DNA from: Acanthosepion pharaonis
Taxonomy: Eukaryota > Mollusca > Cephalopoda > Sepiida > Sepiidae
Assembly (NCBI GenBank): GCA_903632075.3
Contig: CAHIKZ030005493.1
Coordinates: forward strand, 1,413,001 to 1,477,000
DNA: 64,000 bases
Reading direction: 5' to 3'
A program made the position numbers and the translations under genes. This document shows positions 53,841-63,659 of this stretch, piece after piece (within the stretch, counting starts at the first letter, position 1; the number at the start of each line of letters is the position of its first letter). The notes beneath the pieces were generated by a model. That model saw only the letters and a list, made by a program, of their open reading frames with translations, made no database searches and was not told where the DNA came from.

Positions 53841-55420
53841 CTCAAACACAATACTGCAGTGTCGGATGAACTATGAAACTAACGAAACTCAAGCTGCAAT
53901 GGCTCCTCTTCTCAAAGCGGCATTGGAGCAACTTTTTATTTTGAGTGAATTTTTCAACAACAAAGATGTTATTGTTATTAAAATAGGTACACACAAATAA
54001 ACGCGATACCTAAGTTTTAAAATATTTTTTCAAAATAAAAAAATCTTTCTTGAAGCTTTCATTTTAGTTTTAATTTCAACGTAATATTTACTATAAGCAA
54101 AATACTTTGCTGCATGTCAAAACTAATTTAAATTGACCAGCTTAGACCAGCGGACCGAGTGGAAAAATTCGGGTCCCTACGTTAAAAGTCTTAAATATCT
54201 TGTGTCACAACTTGACTCAGTCTGGGAACAAGTAAATTGCCCTAGTAATGCTTCTGTTTTTAATTCTTCCACTTCCAGTAATCCCTTGTGTCTTAGTGGC
54301 TTTACTGCCTTGCTTAGGAGGAAAATCAATTTAAAAAGTAATAATGATTTGTTTCCTCTCGTCGCTACAGAAAATAACTAAATATCTAGTTTGAGAGTAT
54401 TATGATGTCAGTAAGAGGCACATTAAGCATCGGTCACTTGAAGAAACGCACGAAGGCAAAAGGATGCGAAGTCTTCAACGATATCAACAATTAATAATAA
54501 TTACAAATTTTGCTTTGACTTAATTAAATAAAAAGTTTATATACTCCTAAAGTACTTAATGGAATGAGAGTAAATGAGAAATAAGGGTGTGAGAGTGAGA
54601 AGGAAAAGGAGAGAGGGAATAATAAGTGAGCAATGTCAAAACTGAGAGGCTATTTATCTTGCTCCTCCCACCCTCGCTTCCAGCGACAACCTGACCGAAG
54701 CGTAGACCTCCACCTACCACCGTCAAGTCTCCACTATCAACATCATTATCATTAGTCAATTTGAAAGAAACTTAGTCGCCAGACTTGATTTATGAGGGTC
54801 GGATTTGAATATTAACCCTCTGGCAGCAGACCGACTGGGTCAGGGCACCGGTGTCGGTCGCAAATTTGAATCACTTAGACCGTCCGCTTATGATGGACAA
54901 TTTTGCATCGTCGAAGCAAAGTAATGCTATTATTTTCAATAACCCTCTTTATTGATCCACGACTTCTTAATATTACTTGGAACGGTTCACACTTTACTTT
55001 AAAACTAAAACCTAACAAGCAAATAATAAAAATTGACCTTGGGATTTTAATGAAAAAATTCCTTGATCCATCAGTTAGTGTCGCAATCGTTAAAGTATAT
55101 TCTAAATCTAGGAGTGTGCTGGCTGACAGGTGATTCATCGACAGTCAGGTTAGATTTCTTTTATGGCCAAAAACAAAAAGACGATAGAAACTATCAGAAT
55201 ATAATTGTCGCAGTAAAAAAATAGATACATTAAAACAAGAGTAAAGATGGCGGAGACAGCATGCCAACCATTATAGTTGAAACGAAACAAGAACCGAAAA
55301 GAAAGAAAAAGCTAGCAGAATTCTCTTTCTCACTCTTCCAATCTCAAATAAGGAATACAAATAGAGTGCATTACGACTTCTTAAAGTAAAAAAAAAAAAA
55401 AAAAGGTGATTACAGATATA
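53841..55420. other. No gene recognised
   Basis: Open stretches at 54133-54381 and 54903-55133 have protein-like composition but no motif I know. A poly-A run ends the stretch near 55400. Confidence 0.4.
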
Positions 55421-55424
55421 TATA

Positions 55425-55995
55425 TAAGACATTTTTATATTTATACATTCTTTTTATAGATACAAATATTTAAGCAAATGCTCTGTTTATAATAAACAGT
55501 ATTAAACAACATTTACCGGCCTGAATGTCCGAGAAATTTTCACAGAAAATATTCGTCCTCCGACAGGATTCGAAACTATATCCTTTACGGAACACGTCAT
55601 TTAGCCTGACGTGCTCTTATCCGATCGAGCCACAGAAAAACGCCCGACTAGGGAAGTCGAATTTACTGCCTTTAAACTTCAATCTTCCATGAATCTTATA
55701 TCTGCTCAAAGCGTATCCAAATGTAAACAAATGACGTCACACATTATGAAATGGACAAAGTCTGACAATTATTTTAAGGCATTTTTATGTTTATACATTC
55801 TTTTTATAGATACAAATATTTGAGTAAATGTTCTGTTTATAATAAACAGTATTAAACAACATTTACTGGCCTGAATGTCCGAGAAATTTCCATAGAAAAT
55901 TATAAACAGAGCATTTACTTAAATATTTGTATCTATAAAAAGAATGTATAAACATAAAAATGTCTTAAAAATAATTGTCGGATTTTGTCCATTTC

Positions 55996-56000
<5 letters not shown>
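55425..56000. repeat. Repeat in direct and inverted copies, tRNA-like unit inside
   Basis: A block containing TTTATACATTCTTTTTATAG, ATACAAATATTT and CTGTTTATAATAAACAG occurs at 55430-55545 and again at 55780-55900. Its inverted copy spans 55903-56000. The arms 55746-55843 and 55903-56000 pair over about 98 bp with few mismatches around a spacer of about 59 bp. Confidence 0.8.
55556..55636 (-). repeat. tRNA-like sequence
   Basis: Minus strand: GTGGCTCGATCGGATAAGAG has a perfect D-arm (GCTC/GAGC). It is followed by a perfect anticodon-like stem CGTCA-GGCTAAA-TGACG and a B-box TTTCGAATCC. The T-arm and acceptor stem do not pair, so it is a tRNA-derived repeat rather than a tRNA gene. Confidence 0.65.

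Positions 56001-56038
<38 letters not shown>
55998..56038. repeat. (AT)n microsatellite
   Basis: About 20 units directly after the inverted repeat. Confidence 0.9.
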
Positions 56039-56045
<7 letters not shown>

Positions 56046-56269
56046 ATACACAATACAAAAAATGGAAATAGATCTAAAAACATACAGGGGTCATTAAAAG
56101 ATAAAAATACAGATATCTTTCCACACCCTTTCTCGGACTAATCTTAATCGTTTTATTATTCTTTAAGCAGAATAGCCTTCTTACCACCAGGCCAAGAAAG
56201 AAATTTCTACCAAGAAAAAAAAGAGAATGTTTAACATTGAAAACCATAAGGGAAATTAATTCATTTTAA

Positions 56270-56525
56270 TAATATGTGGAAATATCCACTCTTTGCCTGA
56301 AGAATGTCCGGAGACCGGAAACCTGTGTAGCAAAATTGGGAAAAATAAAATATATATATATTTTTTTAATTCCACATTACAACCAAAAATGTTTGCGGTT
56401 TCCCTCTTCTTTTAAAAATATACACTTCTCTTTTTAAAATGTACACTTATCTCTCGTTGGAACAACCTATAAAGTCTTCTCTCTCTCCCTCTTTCTCTCC
56501 CCCTCTCTCTCTCTCTCTCTCTCTG
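56270..56525 (+). mobile_element. Penelope-like element 3' region, second copy
   Basis: CTTTGCCTGAAGAATGTCCG, GAGACCGGAAACCTGTGTAG, TTCCACATTACAACC, AAATGTTTGCGG and TCTCTCGTTGGAACAACC parallel 21200-21370. A CT array (56485-56523) follows, then AT repeats. Confidence 0.6.

Positions 56526-56526
<1 letters not shown>

Positions 56527-56570
<44 letters not shown>
56527..56570. repeat. (AT)n microsatellite
   Basis: About 20 AT units after the CT run. Confidence 0.9.
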
Positions 56571-56573
<3 letters not shown>

Positions 56574-57113
56574 GTTGTATGGATATGAATTTGTAACCTT
56601 GGGTATAACGATTTTGAGAATAATAGACAAACTGATTGATTTTTTAATTGGATATATTTATGCTTCTTTGACTATATTTGGTGGTTGCAGGGTGAATTTT
56701 CTTCTCTGCTTATTTGGGGTGACACTCTCATACATATAGACATACATACATACATGTGTATGTATTTTAGTTCACACAAACGCACCCATATAAACAATCC
56801 GAGGCCAGGCTCAGATACACAACCACGCGTTCGAACATACATACATACTCAATTTCATTTCTATTTCGGTGTCGGGACCGTGGCGTTTTATGTGTAGCAA
56901 TGTTGCTTTCAACAAGGAGCGGAAGGGGTGTGGTTTACGCTTTTCAGATCTACCGCCTGCAACGTCAGGCAAACTTACACTTCCTCATACACACACATAC
57001 ACACATGTAAACAGGCATATACACTCTTTTTTGGTTTGGGCCTTTGGGTTCTGTCTGTGGGCATGGTGATGATGATCCTTGTTTATTATTGACGATTGTG
57101 ATAAAAAAAATAA

Positions 57114-57166
57114 GCCAGTTGGTCTGATGATCGCATAAGCGTGAAACCCAGGGTCCATACAACTGA
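57114..57166 (+). ncRNA. Degenerate hammerhead-like motif
   Basis: CTGATGA (57124-57130) is followed by CGC-ATAA-GCG, then GAAA (57143-57146), then ACC-CAG-GGT and a C at 57155. Motif order and stem III fit a type I hammerhead. Stem II has a T-T mismatch at its base, and stem I (CAGTTG with CAACTG) forms only after a 2x4 internal loop. Activity is doubtful. Confidence 0.4.
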
Positions 57167-57184
57167 ATATGCTAGTTTCTATCA

Positions 57185-57187
<3 letters not shown>

Positions 57188-57248
<61 letters not shown>
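57188..57248. repeat. (AT)n microsatellite
   Basis: About 30 units between the two hammerhead-like motifs. Confidence 0.9.
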
Positions 57249-57250
<2 letters not shown>

Positions 57251-57271
57251 TGAACATTGAAGTCACCACTT

Positions 57272-57312
57272 TGAGGCGACAGGCTGTTTCATACAATCGT
57301 CAGGCCACGAGT
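57272..57312 (-). ncRNA. Degenerate hammerhead-like motif, minus strand
   Basis: Minus strand: GGC, CTGACGA (57303-57297), TTGTAT, GAAAC (57290-57286), then ACA-GCC-TGT with a C and GCC. Stem I has 3 bp, stem III 3 bp, and stem II is essentially missing. Probably a relic. Confidence 0.3.
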
Positions 57313-57381
57313 GTTTGTTTTTTTGCTCGTCTATTTATATATACGGGTCAGTGGTGCATTGCATGTAGTCTATTTTGTCGG

Positions 57382-57387
<6 letters not shown>

Positions 57388-57443
<56 letters not shown>
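57388..57443. repeat. (AT)n microsatellite
   Basis: About 27 units. Confidence 0.9.
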
Positions 57444-57447
<4 letters not shown>

Positions 57448-57544
57448 TAAATTTAATCCATTAATCAGCTATTTTAGAAAAAAAACTAAAAAAACTTTCC
57501 AGTGAATTTAAATTAGAGAAGCTAACAGTAATACATTGAAAATA

Positions 57545-57546
<2 letters not shown>

Positions 57547-57605
<59 letters not shown>
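57547..57605. repeat. (AT)n microsatellite
   Basis: About 29 units. The flanks 57460-57500 and 58050-58090 share CAGCTATTTTAG...CCAGTGAATTTAAATTAG. Confidence 0.9.
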
Positions 57606-57607
<2 letters not shown>

Positions 57608-58425
57608 AAAAAAAAAAATCCGTTGGGATATAATCCAAGTGGATCCTCGTAATATAAAATATTAAAACTGTTTCACAGAAAAGAGCGTGATGATACAGAG
57701 CAAATAGTTAATAAACAATAAAATCCAAAATTACCTAATATGGCGAATAGTCTATTTCGGTCTACGATGATGTCGGTCGTCTGTCTAATCAACCCCGGCG
57801 TGAAATGAGTTTGTGTCTATAATGTTAGATACGACAGGAAGTAGAATTTAAATGTGAAAGTTAAAATAATGTATTTCTGCTATATTTTACACTTGACGTA
57901 TAAATATTAGTTTCAAATCAAATAAATTATACTTTAAATCAGCTAATATTTCTCAAATAAAGTTTCAGAAAAGTATATTTGATTTTTGGAAGATATTTTA
58001 ATAAAGAAAATTACATTGCGATGAATGATGACTAAAAAAAGGGCGCTAGTCAGCTATTTTAGGAAAAAAATTAAATCCAGTGAATTTAAATTAGTTTTTT
58101 AAAATATAGCAAAATATTTTGTTTATTGGAAATAATAAATTTAATCTATTAGCTTGATATTAAAACTAAAATAAAAGTTTCCAGAAAGATTTTTTTACAT
58201 TTTTAAATAGGTGTAGTACGTACCAACTCTGATACTACTAGTAATATTTACGGTATATTTATAGTATGTAATTTATTCCGAAATTATTTGTTTCGTGGGT
58301 AAATAAAGAAAAGATAACAGTATTACGGTGAAAATAAAAAGAGTTCAAGATGCGAACTTCAGACGTCAAAATCTTGCAAGTGCCGAAATTTAGGTACTTT
58401 GTGCTGGTTTTAACTTAACTGAACA
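57606..58425. other. AT-rich, no gene seen
   Basis: No motif recognised apart from the short duplication noted for the array before it. Confidence 0.4.
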
Positions 58426-58429
58426 TTTA

Positions 58430-58690
58430 AATAACGAAAGATGCTTTCGAAAACCTAAGCAAATTATTAAAAAAACAGGAAAATTTCTTTAGAAACAAAA
58501 AGAGGATTGAATTGCTATGTAATATCATTCTTCTTGTATAGCAAAAAATGCTGGACAATTTCACCACCGATGGGGAAGAAACTGTAGACAACAGAAATAG
58601 GGTTCTACAGAAGGATGCTGAGAATAACATAGACTGAACATGGGAGTAACGACGAACTTTTTGAGAAAATGGTAATAAAAAGAATACTTG
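58430..58690 (+). pseudogene. RTE-like LINE C-terminal fragment
   Basis: Broken plus-strand frames give KKCWTISPPMGKKL, FYRRMLRIT and a worn SNDELFEKMVIKRI. This is the ECWT--..-EMWFYRRMLRI-WTEHVSNEEV block found on the minus strand at 36734-36970. Several stops. Confidence 0.65.
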
Positions 58691-58869
58691 TTTTTCTTTT
58701 TTTCTTTTTGTTTACTAATGTTTACCTAATAAAAGACCTAAGTGCCACTCAAGGTAGAGGTTTAATGTGTGGTGTTTTATGGCCATAAGAAGTGAAATCT
58801 TATTTTGGGCATATGCAGAAAGATAACAGCTTACTATAGACTTGAAGATGTCGAGATTTAATTAGTGAA

Positions 58870-59140
58870 TAACATTTCAGAGTTCAGTCCAGACGTTAGA
58901 AGTATAGTGTGGAAATAAACTTTAGCAAGAACCAGAAACCCAAACAATAACAGGAAACAAGGGATAAACCTCTGCTCCTGTTCAACAGAGCGGGAGGAGT
59001 GTAAACCGGACGATAGGCGAACCTATCTACTCCTATTGAGATAGAAGGAAGAATAATAAATAAATAGTGAATAAATTTTCAGGCGGAGACGTTAAAGATA
59101 AAGTTCTGAACCAGGAAGGAGTGTGAACAGGACGATATAA
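58870..59140 (-). repeat. Interspersed repeat family C, copy 3
   Basis: Reverse complement of 10495-10860: GAACCAGAAACCCAAACA, ACAGGAAACAAGGGATAAAC, GGACGATAGGCGAACCTATC and ACTCCTATTGAG. A second, shorter unit follows at 59095-59140, so tandem organisation is shared with the other locus. Confidence 0.65.
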
Positions 59141-59474
59141 TGGTTATACGGACATTTAAACAAAGATATTCTCCGCCAAAGATGGTATTCTGTTATGTTG
59201 ACATAGAAGATTGCTATACGACGATAACGGTCGCGGAATAGCAGACGCAGGTCGTTTAGTTCGTGTTGCCCTTCTATGACGTCTGAAGATGGTTTATGTG
59301 AGTCGAAAGCTTAAATCAAGACACAGCTTAATAAAAAATATCCAAATGTTAGACATTTTTTTCTTTATTTTCATCCGAAATTAAATCAACCATACGAAGT
59401 CTAGAACGGCTCATGATTAAACATAACAGGCATTCATTGTATTTTATATTTAACAATATATGTTTAACAATATA

Positions 59475-59480
<6 letters not shown>
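59141..59480. other. No gene seen
   Basis: Contains GTCTGAAGATGG and GAGTCGAAAGC (59280-59310), a loosely similar arrangement to the CTGAAGA-GAAAC motif but without a stem. Confidence 0.35.

Positions 59481-59485
<5 letters not shown>

Positions 59486-59538
<53 letters not shown>
59486..59538. repeat. (GT)n/(AT)n microsatellite
   Basis: GT units then about 25 AT units, directly before the inverted-repeat element. Confidence 0.9.
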
Positions 59539-59542
<4 letters not shown>

Positions 59543-59827
59543 TGGTAATTAGTAGGAGGATTTGATGATTATATTTAATTAATTCATCGAGTCTGATAGA
59601 AACCTCAACAGAATGCAGAAAGCACTGGACGGCTAATCAAATCCTCCTACTAATTACTATCTGTGTTTATCATCGCTTGAACCGGCTTCTAATGCTCTAG
59701 AGTGAGCGGCTTGGTGAGAGTAGTCGTGGCTTCAGGGGGCACTGTCCTATGGTTTACAGAGAACTCAGTAGAGTTCCACCACGGAATATGTGAGCGAGCG
59801 GCGCTATGTTGAGTCTGATTAGTCACC

Positions 59828-59897
59828 GAGGCCCATTAGAACAGTTGGTATGATGTTTGCTTGACCACCTAACTGTCAGGGTTTCAATTCTCGGTAG
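59828..59897 (+). repeat. tRNA-like unit upstream of the hammerhead
   Basis: CCCATTAGAACAGTTGGTAT has an A-box D-arm shape and CAGGGTTTCAATTCTCGG a B-box, separated by about 32 nt. It ends about 10 nt before hammerhead stem I. An internal pol III promoter driving a transcript through the ribozyme is possible. Confidence 0.5.
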
Positions 59898-59904
59898 TGG
59901 ATGC

Positions 59905-59951
59905 GCACTGCTGATGAGTCCCAAATATAGGACGAAACGGCCGTCCAGTGC
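59905..59951 (+). ncRNA. Minimal type I hammerhead ribozyme
   Basis: All conserved parts are present in order. Stem I is GCACTG (59905-59910) with CAGTGC (59946-59951), 6 perfect pairs. The core CTGATGA spans 59911-59917. Stem II is GTCC (59918-59921) with GGAC (59930-59933), loop of 8 nt. GAA follows, then A937-C938 / G943-T944 (59937-59944) as a 2-bp stem III with a GGCC loop. C 59945 is the cleavage nucleotide of a GTC triplet. The very short stem III is typical of hammerheads in Penelope-like elements and animal retrozymes, where they process tandem transcripts. Self-cleavage between 59945 and 59946 is predicted, not shown. Confidence 0.85.
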
Positions 59952-60327
59952 TTTCTGCATTCTGTTGAGGTTTCTATCAGACTCGATGAATTAATTAAAT
60001 ATATATAGTATACTGGGGCAGTAGATCATTATCTGATGCCCAAATACACTATATATATATATGGGAAGGTATATTTACTCCTATTGGGTGAAGAAATAAA
60101 TATCAGAATCAAAAAGGGTCAGATTAAATTTCTTGTACAAATAGTGAGTAAGGAGTACTTTGAAAACCTAACTCCCACAGTTTAAGAGAGGCCGAAACAG
60201 CGGGTAATGAGTTTGTCTGAATGGAGGGGGGGGGGAACAGGGAGTTGGCGAAGGGAGAAATGCTTTTAAGTGCCACGGGAAATAAAATGTTGTGGAGAGC
60301 AACGATTGCCTGAAGGGTCACAGCTAA

Positions 60328-60375
60328 TAGAAGAAGAAGAAGAAGAAGAAGAAGAAGAAGAAGAAGAAGAAGAAT
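60328..60375. repeat. (GAA)n microsatellite
   Basis: About 15 AAG units. Confidence 0.9.
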
Positions 60376-60935
60376 ACTGTATAGTATTTGTGTATTGATA
60401 GCAGAGACATTTTACTTGGTATTTTATTGTGATAATATTTTTCGTTGCTGTTTTAAAACGGAAGAAGGTGTTGGTAAAACATAAGAAAGTGTTATGTGCT
60501 GAGAGACATGGAAACAAGAAGAGTTAATACCAAAAGAACCCTTTGGCAAAATTGAAGATTAAATTCACATATAAACGGCTTGAATTGTATGTTCAGCAGT
60601 TTGAACAATTGAAAAGTAACCCAGACTTGAATGTCGATGTTTGATTGACGCACAGCTGCAAAGCGACAATTTCATTTTCGCTGAACAATGAAAGTGAAGT
60701 TGATTCGAGACAGGAGTGGAGATAGGCCACTCACGCTCACTGAAATGGTTGGTGAAAGATATTGAGATGAGAGAATTAGAGAGAAGAAATTCCCCAAAGT
60801 TATGACGTAAACCTGAGAGGATTCACTGAAATGTCCCTACCTCGCCATACCCCCATGCCAGTTTTTGACAATATCCATAAATACGAATGCGCGAAGCGAA
60901 TTCGCCAGACGGGTCAGAGAGAGATGGTCAGAGAA

Positions 60936-60975
<40 letters not shown>

Positions 60976-61823
60976 CGACCGGAGAGGCTGCTGAAGAGAA
61001 GCTCCGATTTCAGCCTTGGGCCAAACATTACCAAAACAGTAAACCAGATTTGTGCCAGGTCGACTATAGTATCACTTCCGACTTTAGATGCGGGCTGGGC
61101 TGATAATTAATTCCATTCGAACTCTGATATTAACCAATTATTGTACGATGGACTGATATAAAAATAATATTTAATTTTGTTCAATTTATTCGAGTGTTAT
61201 TTTTTCCTGTATGTCATCACCCTGCTTGGACCAGTCCAACATGAAGATAGCTACGACGATTCGATCTCGGCTGACTTATGGTCTAAAAATCACACGGTGG
61301 GATAAGGTTAGCTCTGGATTGAAGCGGTCACTTCAGCGACCAGCAGCGGTTGGAAGTCCTGAAGTCCGGGGTGTTTGCACGTTTACATTATAAGCATTAA
61401 GTATCTTCGTCAGTTTTTCTCTGGGTATGCAATCGAATGTCACAACTTCTATATAGAACTATAAAGTTTCGCTTTTACTGAGGTTAATTTTATGCAGCTA
61501 GTGTTTTTAGCTATTTTTCATCCTACCAGAAATTTAAACCACGAGGAGAAATGAACGGCATAACGATTCCGCGTGAGATCAATTTTTTTTTTTTTTATCT
61601 AGCAAAAGACATAGCCACTGAGCCAAAGAATACTGAGGACATGATAACGCCTGGCGAAGAGACATTTTTCCCTTTTTTTCGAGGTAGTGGGGGGTCCAAC
61701 TATACAAACAGTGTTATAAGTTAGGTTAGAACAAGTATCAATGTTTAATTAGTCGCGAAGATGGTGGGGAGAGAGAGAGACCAAGCAAGAATAGATAAAT
61801 ACAATAAATACATAAAAATGTTG

Positions 61824-61889
<66 letters not shown>

Positions 61890-62690
61890 AGCTTTTGGAT
61901 GCGTCTCTGGTAGAATGAATTTATACTCACATGGGCAATGCTAATCTTGGCTTTTGGATTCAATTGCTTCTATTTTAGATTTTTATAAAATTCTTGCTCT
62001 GCTTCCTATGTGTAATATTATCGAGATTTAAGTACATTTTGATGTGCGACGTCTAATAGACTCTGTCATCTCCTCTCTAGGGTGGGTGTTTATATTTCTG
62101 TCTTTAATAGCGTTATTTCCTAGGCATCCAACTGGACTAATCGCATGGACCTACATTCCGTAGCTGGTTTATTTCAGGTCAGCCCTGAACCTGGTTTCTC
62201 TAAAGTACACACAGTGTAAAGCTCTTCAGCTGGAATTATATAGGCATGAGGTTCGATACAAGCAAGATATGGATTCTTTTGAAACTGAACTTTGCTTCAT
62301 GTGTGTTCTATGTTTCTTATTTATATGACACTCTTTTCCTTTTCGCTTTCTCCCAAGTAATCCGCGTTCTATATTCTACAACAGTACCATTCTACAATGG
62401 TACTGTTGTTCTGAATGGACTTTGTATGGTTTAATAATATTTTTATTACCAAAGCTCATAGCTTCTTCGTAATAATCGCTACCTAATGGAATGGGCTCGT
62501 AAGAAGATGCAATCCAGATCACTACAATATTCAAATTTCGGATCAACCGTTATCTACTTTCAGTAGTCTCATTCAGTAAACCGCCAGATTGAGTGGCTCT
62601 TGGGCCTTGTGTTGGGTCAAGAACAGTAAAAATAAAATGTTGGAAAAATTGAAAATCTGTTGTTTCTATGTATAGAATATAATTTATTTG
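60376..62690. other. No gene seen; short microsatellites
   Basis: Contains (GACA)n at 60941-60975 and (AT)n at 61828-61879. Short frames here, including those over the GACA run, have no motif. Confidence 0.45.
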
Positions 62691-62694
62691 TATT

Positions 62695-63400
62695 CTCATT
62701 AATTGGACCAACCATTTGGGATCGTTTTTTTTGTTTTTTTTTTTTTTTTGTTTTATTTATTTTATTTACCCATAAGAAAGGTCCTATCCTTGATTTTAGT
62801 GGTCTGTGTTCGGAACCAATTTGATAAAATGTCTGGCATGCTTCGCAATTTATGACACTATTTTTTCCATTTTCTGTTTCTGAGTCTATTACGCAATTGT
62901 GCTTTGGCACCATTTGGGTCAGTAAATGTCCATAATTTGACATCTCATTTACAGAATCTACGATTTCGGTCACTAATGTTGTCTTCATTCGTTATATTAA
63001 GAAGTTACTGTTTTTCTGATACTTTATAATTTGCTTTATTTTTGCATTTATATCTCCACTTATCAATATCATTTTATGTTTTGCTAAATCTTTCAGCGGG
63101 CATGGCAGATCGTTAGAAAAGTTCGTTGATGTATCTTGATGCGATTAACATTTTGGACTTTAGCAAATTATGATCGTAACTGATGTATTACCATTGACTG
63201 TAGGCAACTATTACTCGTGAATTAATCGATTCTAGGCTCGGTATTGATTTATAGACTCTTCGACTCAATAGCAAGCCAACGATTCCTATCGTAGAGTTAT
63301 TGTCTGTGTTTGTTGCTGAATGCGATGCTAGTCTCTAATCTTTGCACAATTAATGATATTTGATATTTATATCATCCTGGAACAATCTCTGTTACTGAAT
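62695..63400 (-). pseudogene. LINE endonuclease remnant (APE-type)
   Basis: Minus-strand frames read STIGIVGLLLSRRVYKSIPS then LESINSRVIVA near 63300, and, after breaks, GKNSVINCEACQTFYQIGSE then HRPLKSRIGPFL near 62860-62800. These match the GGVG-LLS-RA-KS...RI--A and WKNS-TNCEAYSTFEGVSSDHRI blocks of endonuclease-reverse transcriptase LINEs. In the last block the family SDHR appears as SEHR, so the aspartate of the catalytic Asp-His pair is Glu. The middle part is too worn to follow and the reverse transcriptase is absent. Confidence 0.6.
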
Positions 63401-63659
63401 ACATATTAATTCTAATTGATATTTACAGGTTAGATGCATATTTCTTGCAGTGTGTGTTGTTGTATTGTATGGTGCAATGTTGGTTATTTGCTTACATTTA
63501 AATATCACATTAATAGTAAGGTATGCCTATAGTTAATTTTTTAAAATTACGTATAACCATTTCTTATAGACATAATTTATGAGTATATAATAGTCAACCC
63601 TCTATGGCTAAGTACCTTATTTGGTTTATTCACTTGAATTTGGCTATGTGTTGCCGTCC

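Larger units (their letters stand above)
59539..60000 (+). mobile_element. Inverted-repeat element carrying tRNA-like unit and hammerhead
   Basis: 59577-59632 and 59941-59996 are perfect inverted copies over 56 bp (ATTCATCGAGTCTGATAGAA on one side, TTCTATCAGACTCGATGAAT on the other). The smaller pair 59541-59565 (GATGGTAATTAGTAGGAGGA) and 59638-59663 nests around the left arm. Between them lie a tRNA-like sequence and a hammerhead ribozyme. I see no coding frame. This is best read as a small non-autonomous retroelement, possibly Penelope- or retrozyme-related. Confidence 0.65.

Noticed and set aside
55556..55636. Functional tRNA with CTA anticodon-like loop
   Set aside because: D and anticodon arms pair but the T-arm and acceptor stem do not; embedded in a repeated block.
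59275..59320. Fourth hammerhead (CTGAAGA ... GTCGAAAGC)
   Set aside because: No stem II between the two core pieces and no matching stem I or cleavage triplet.
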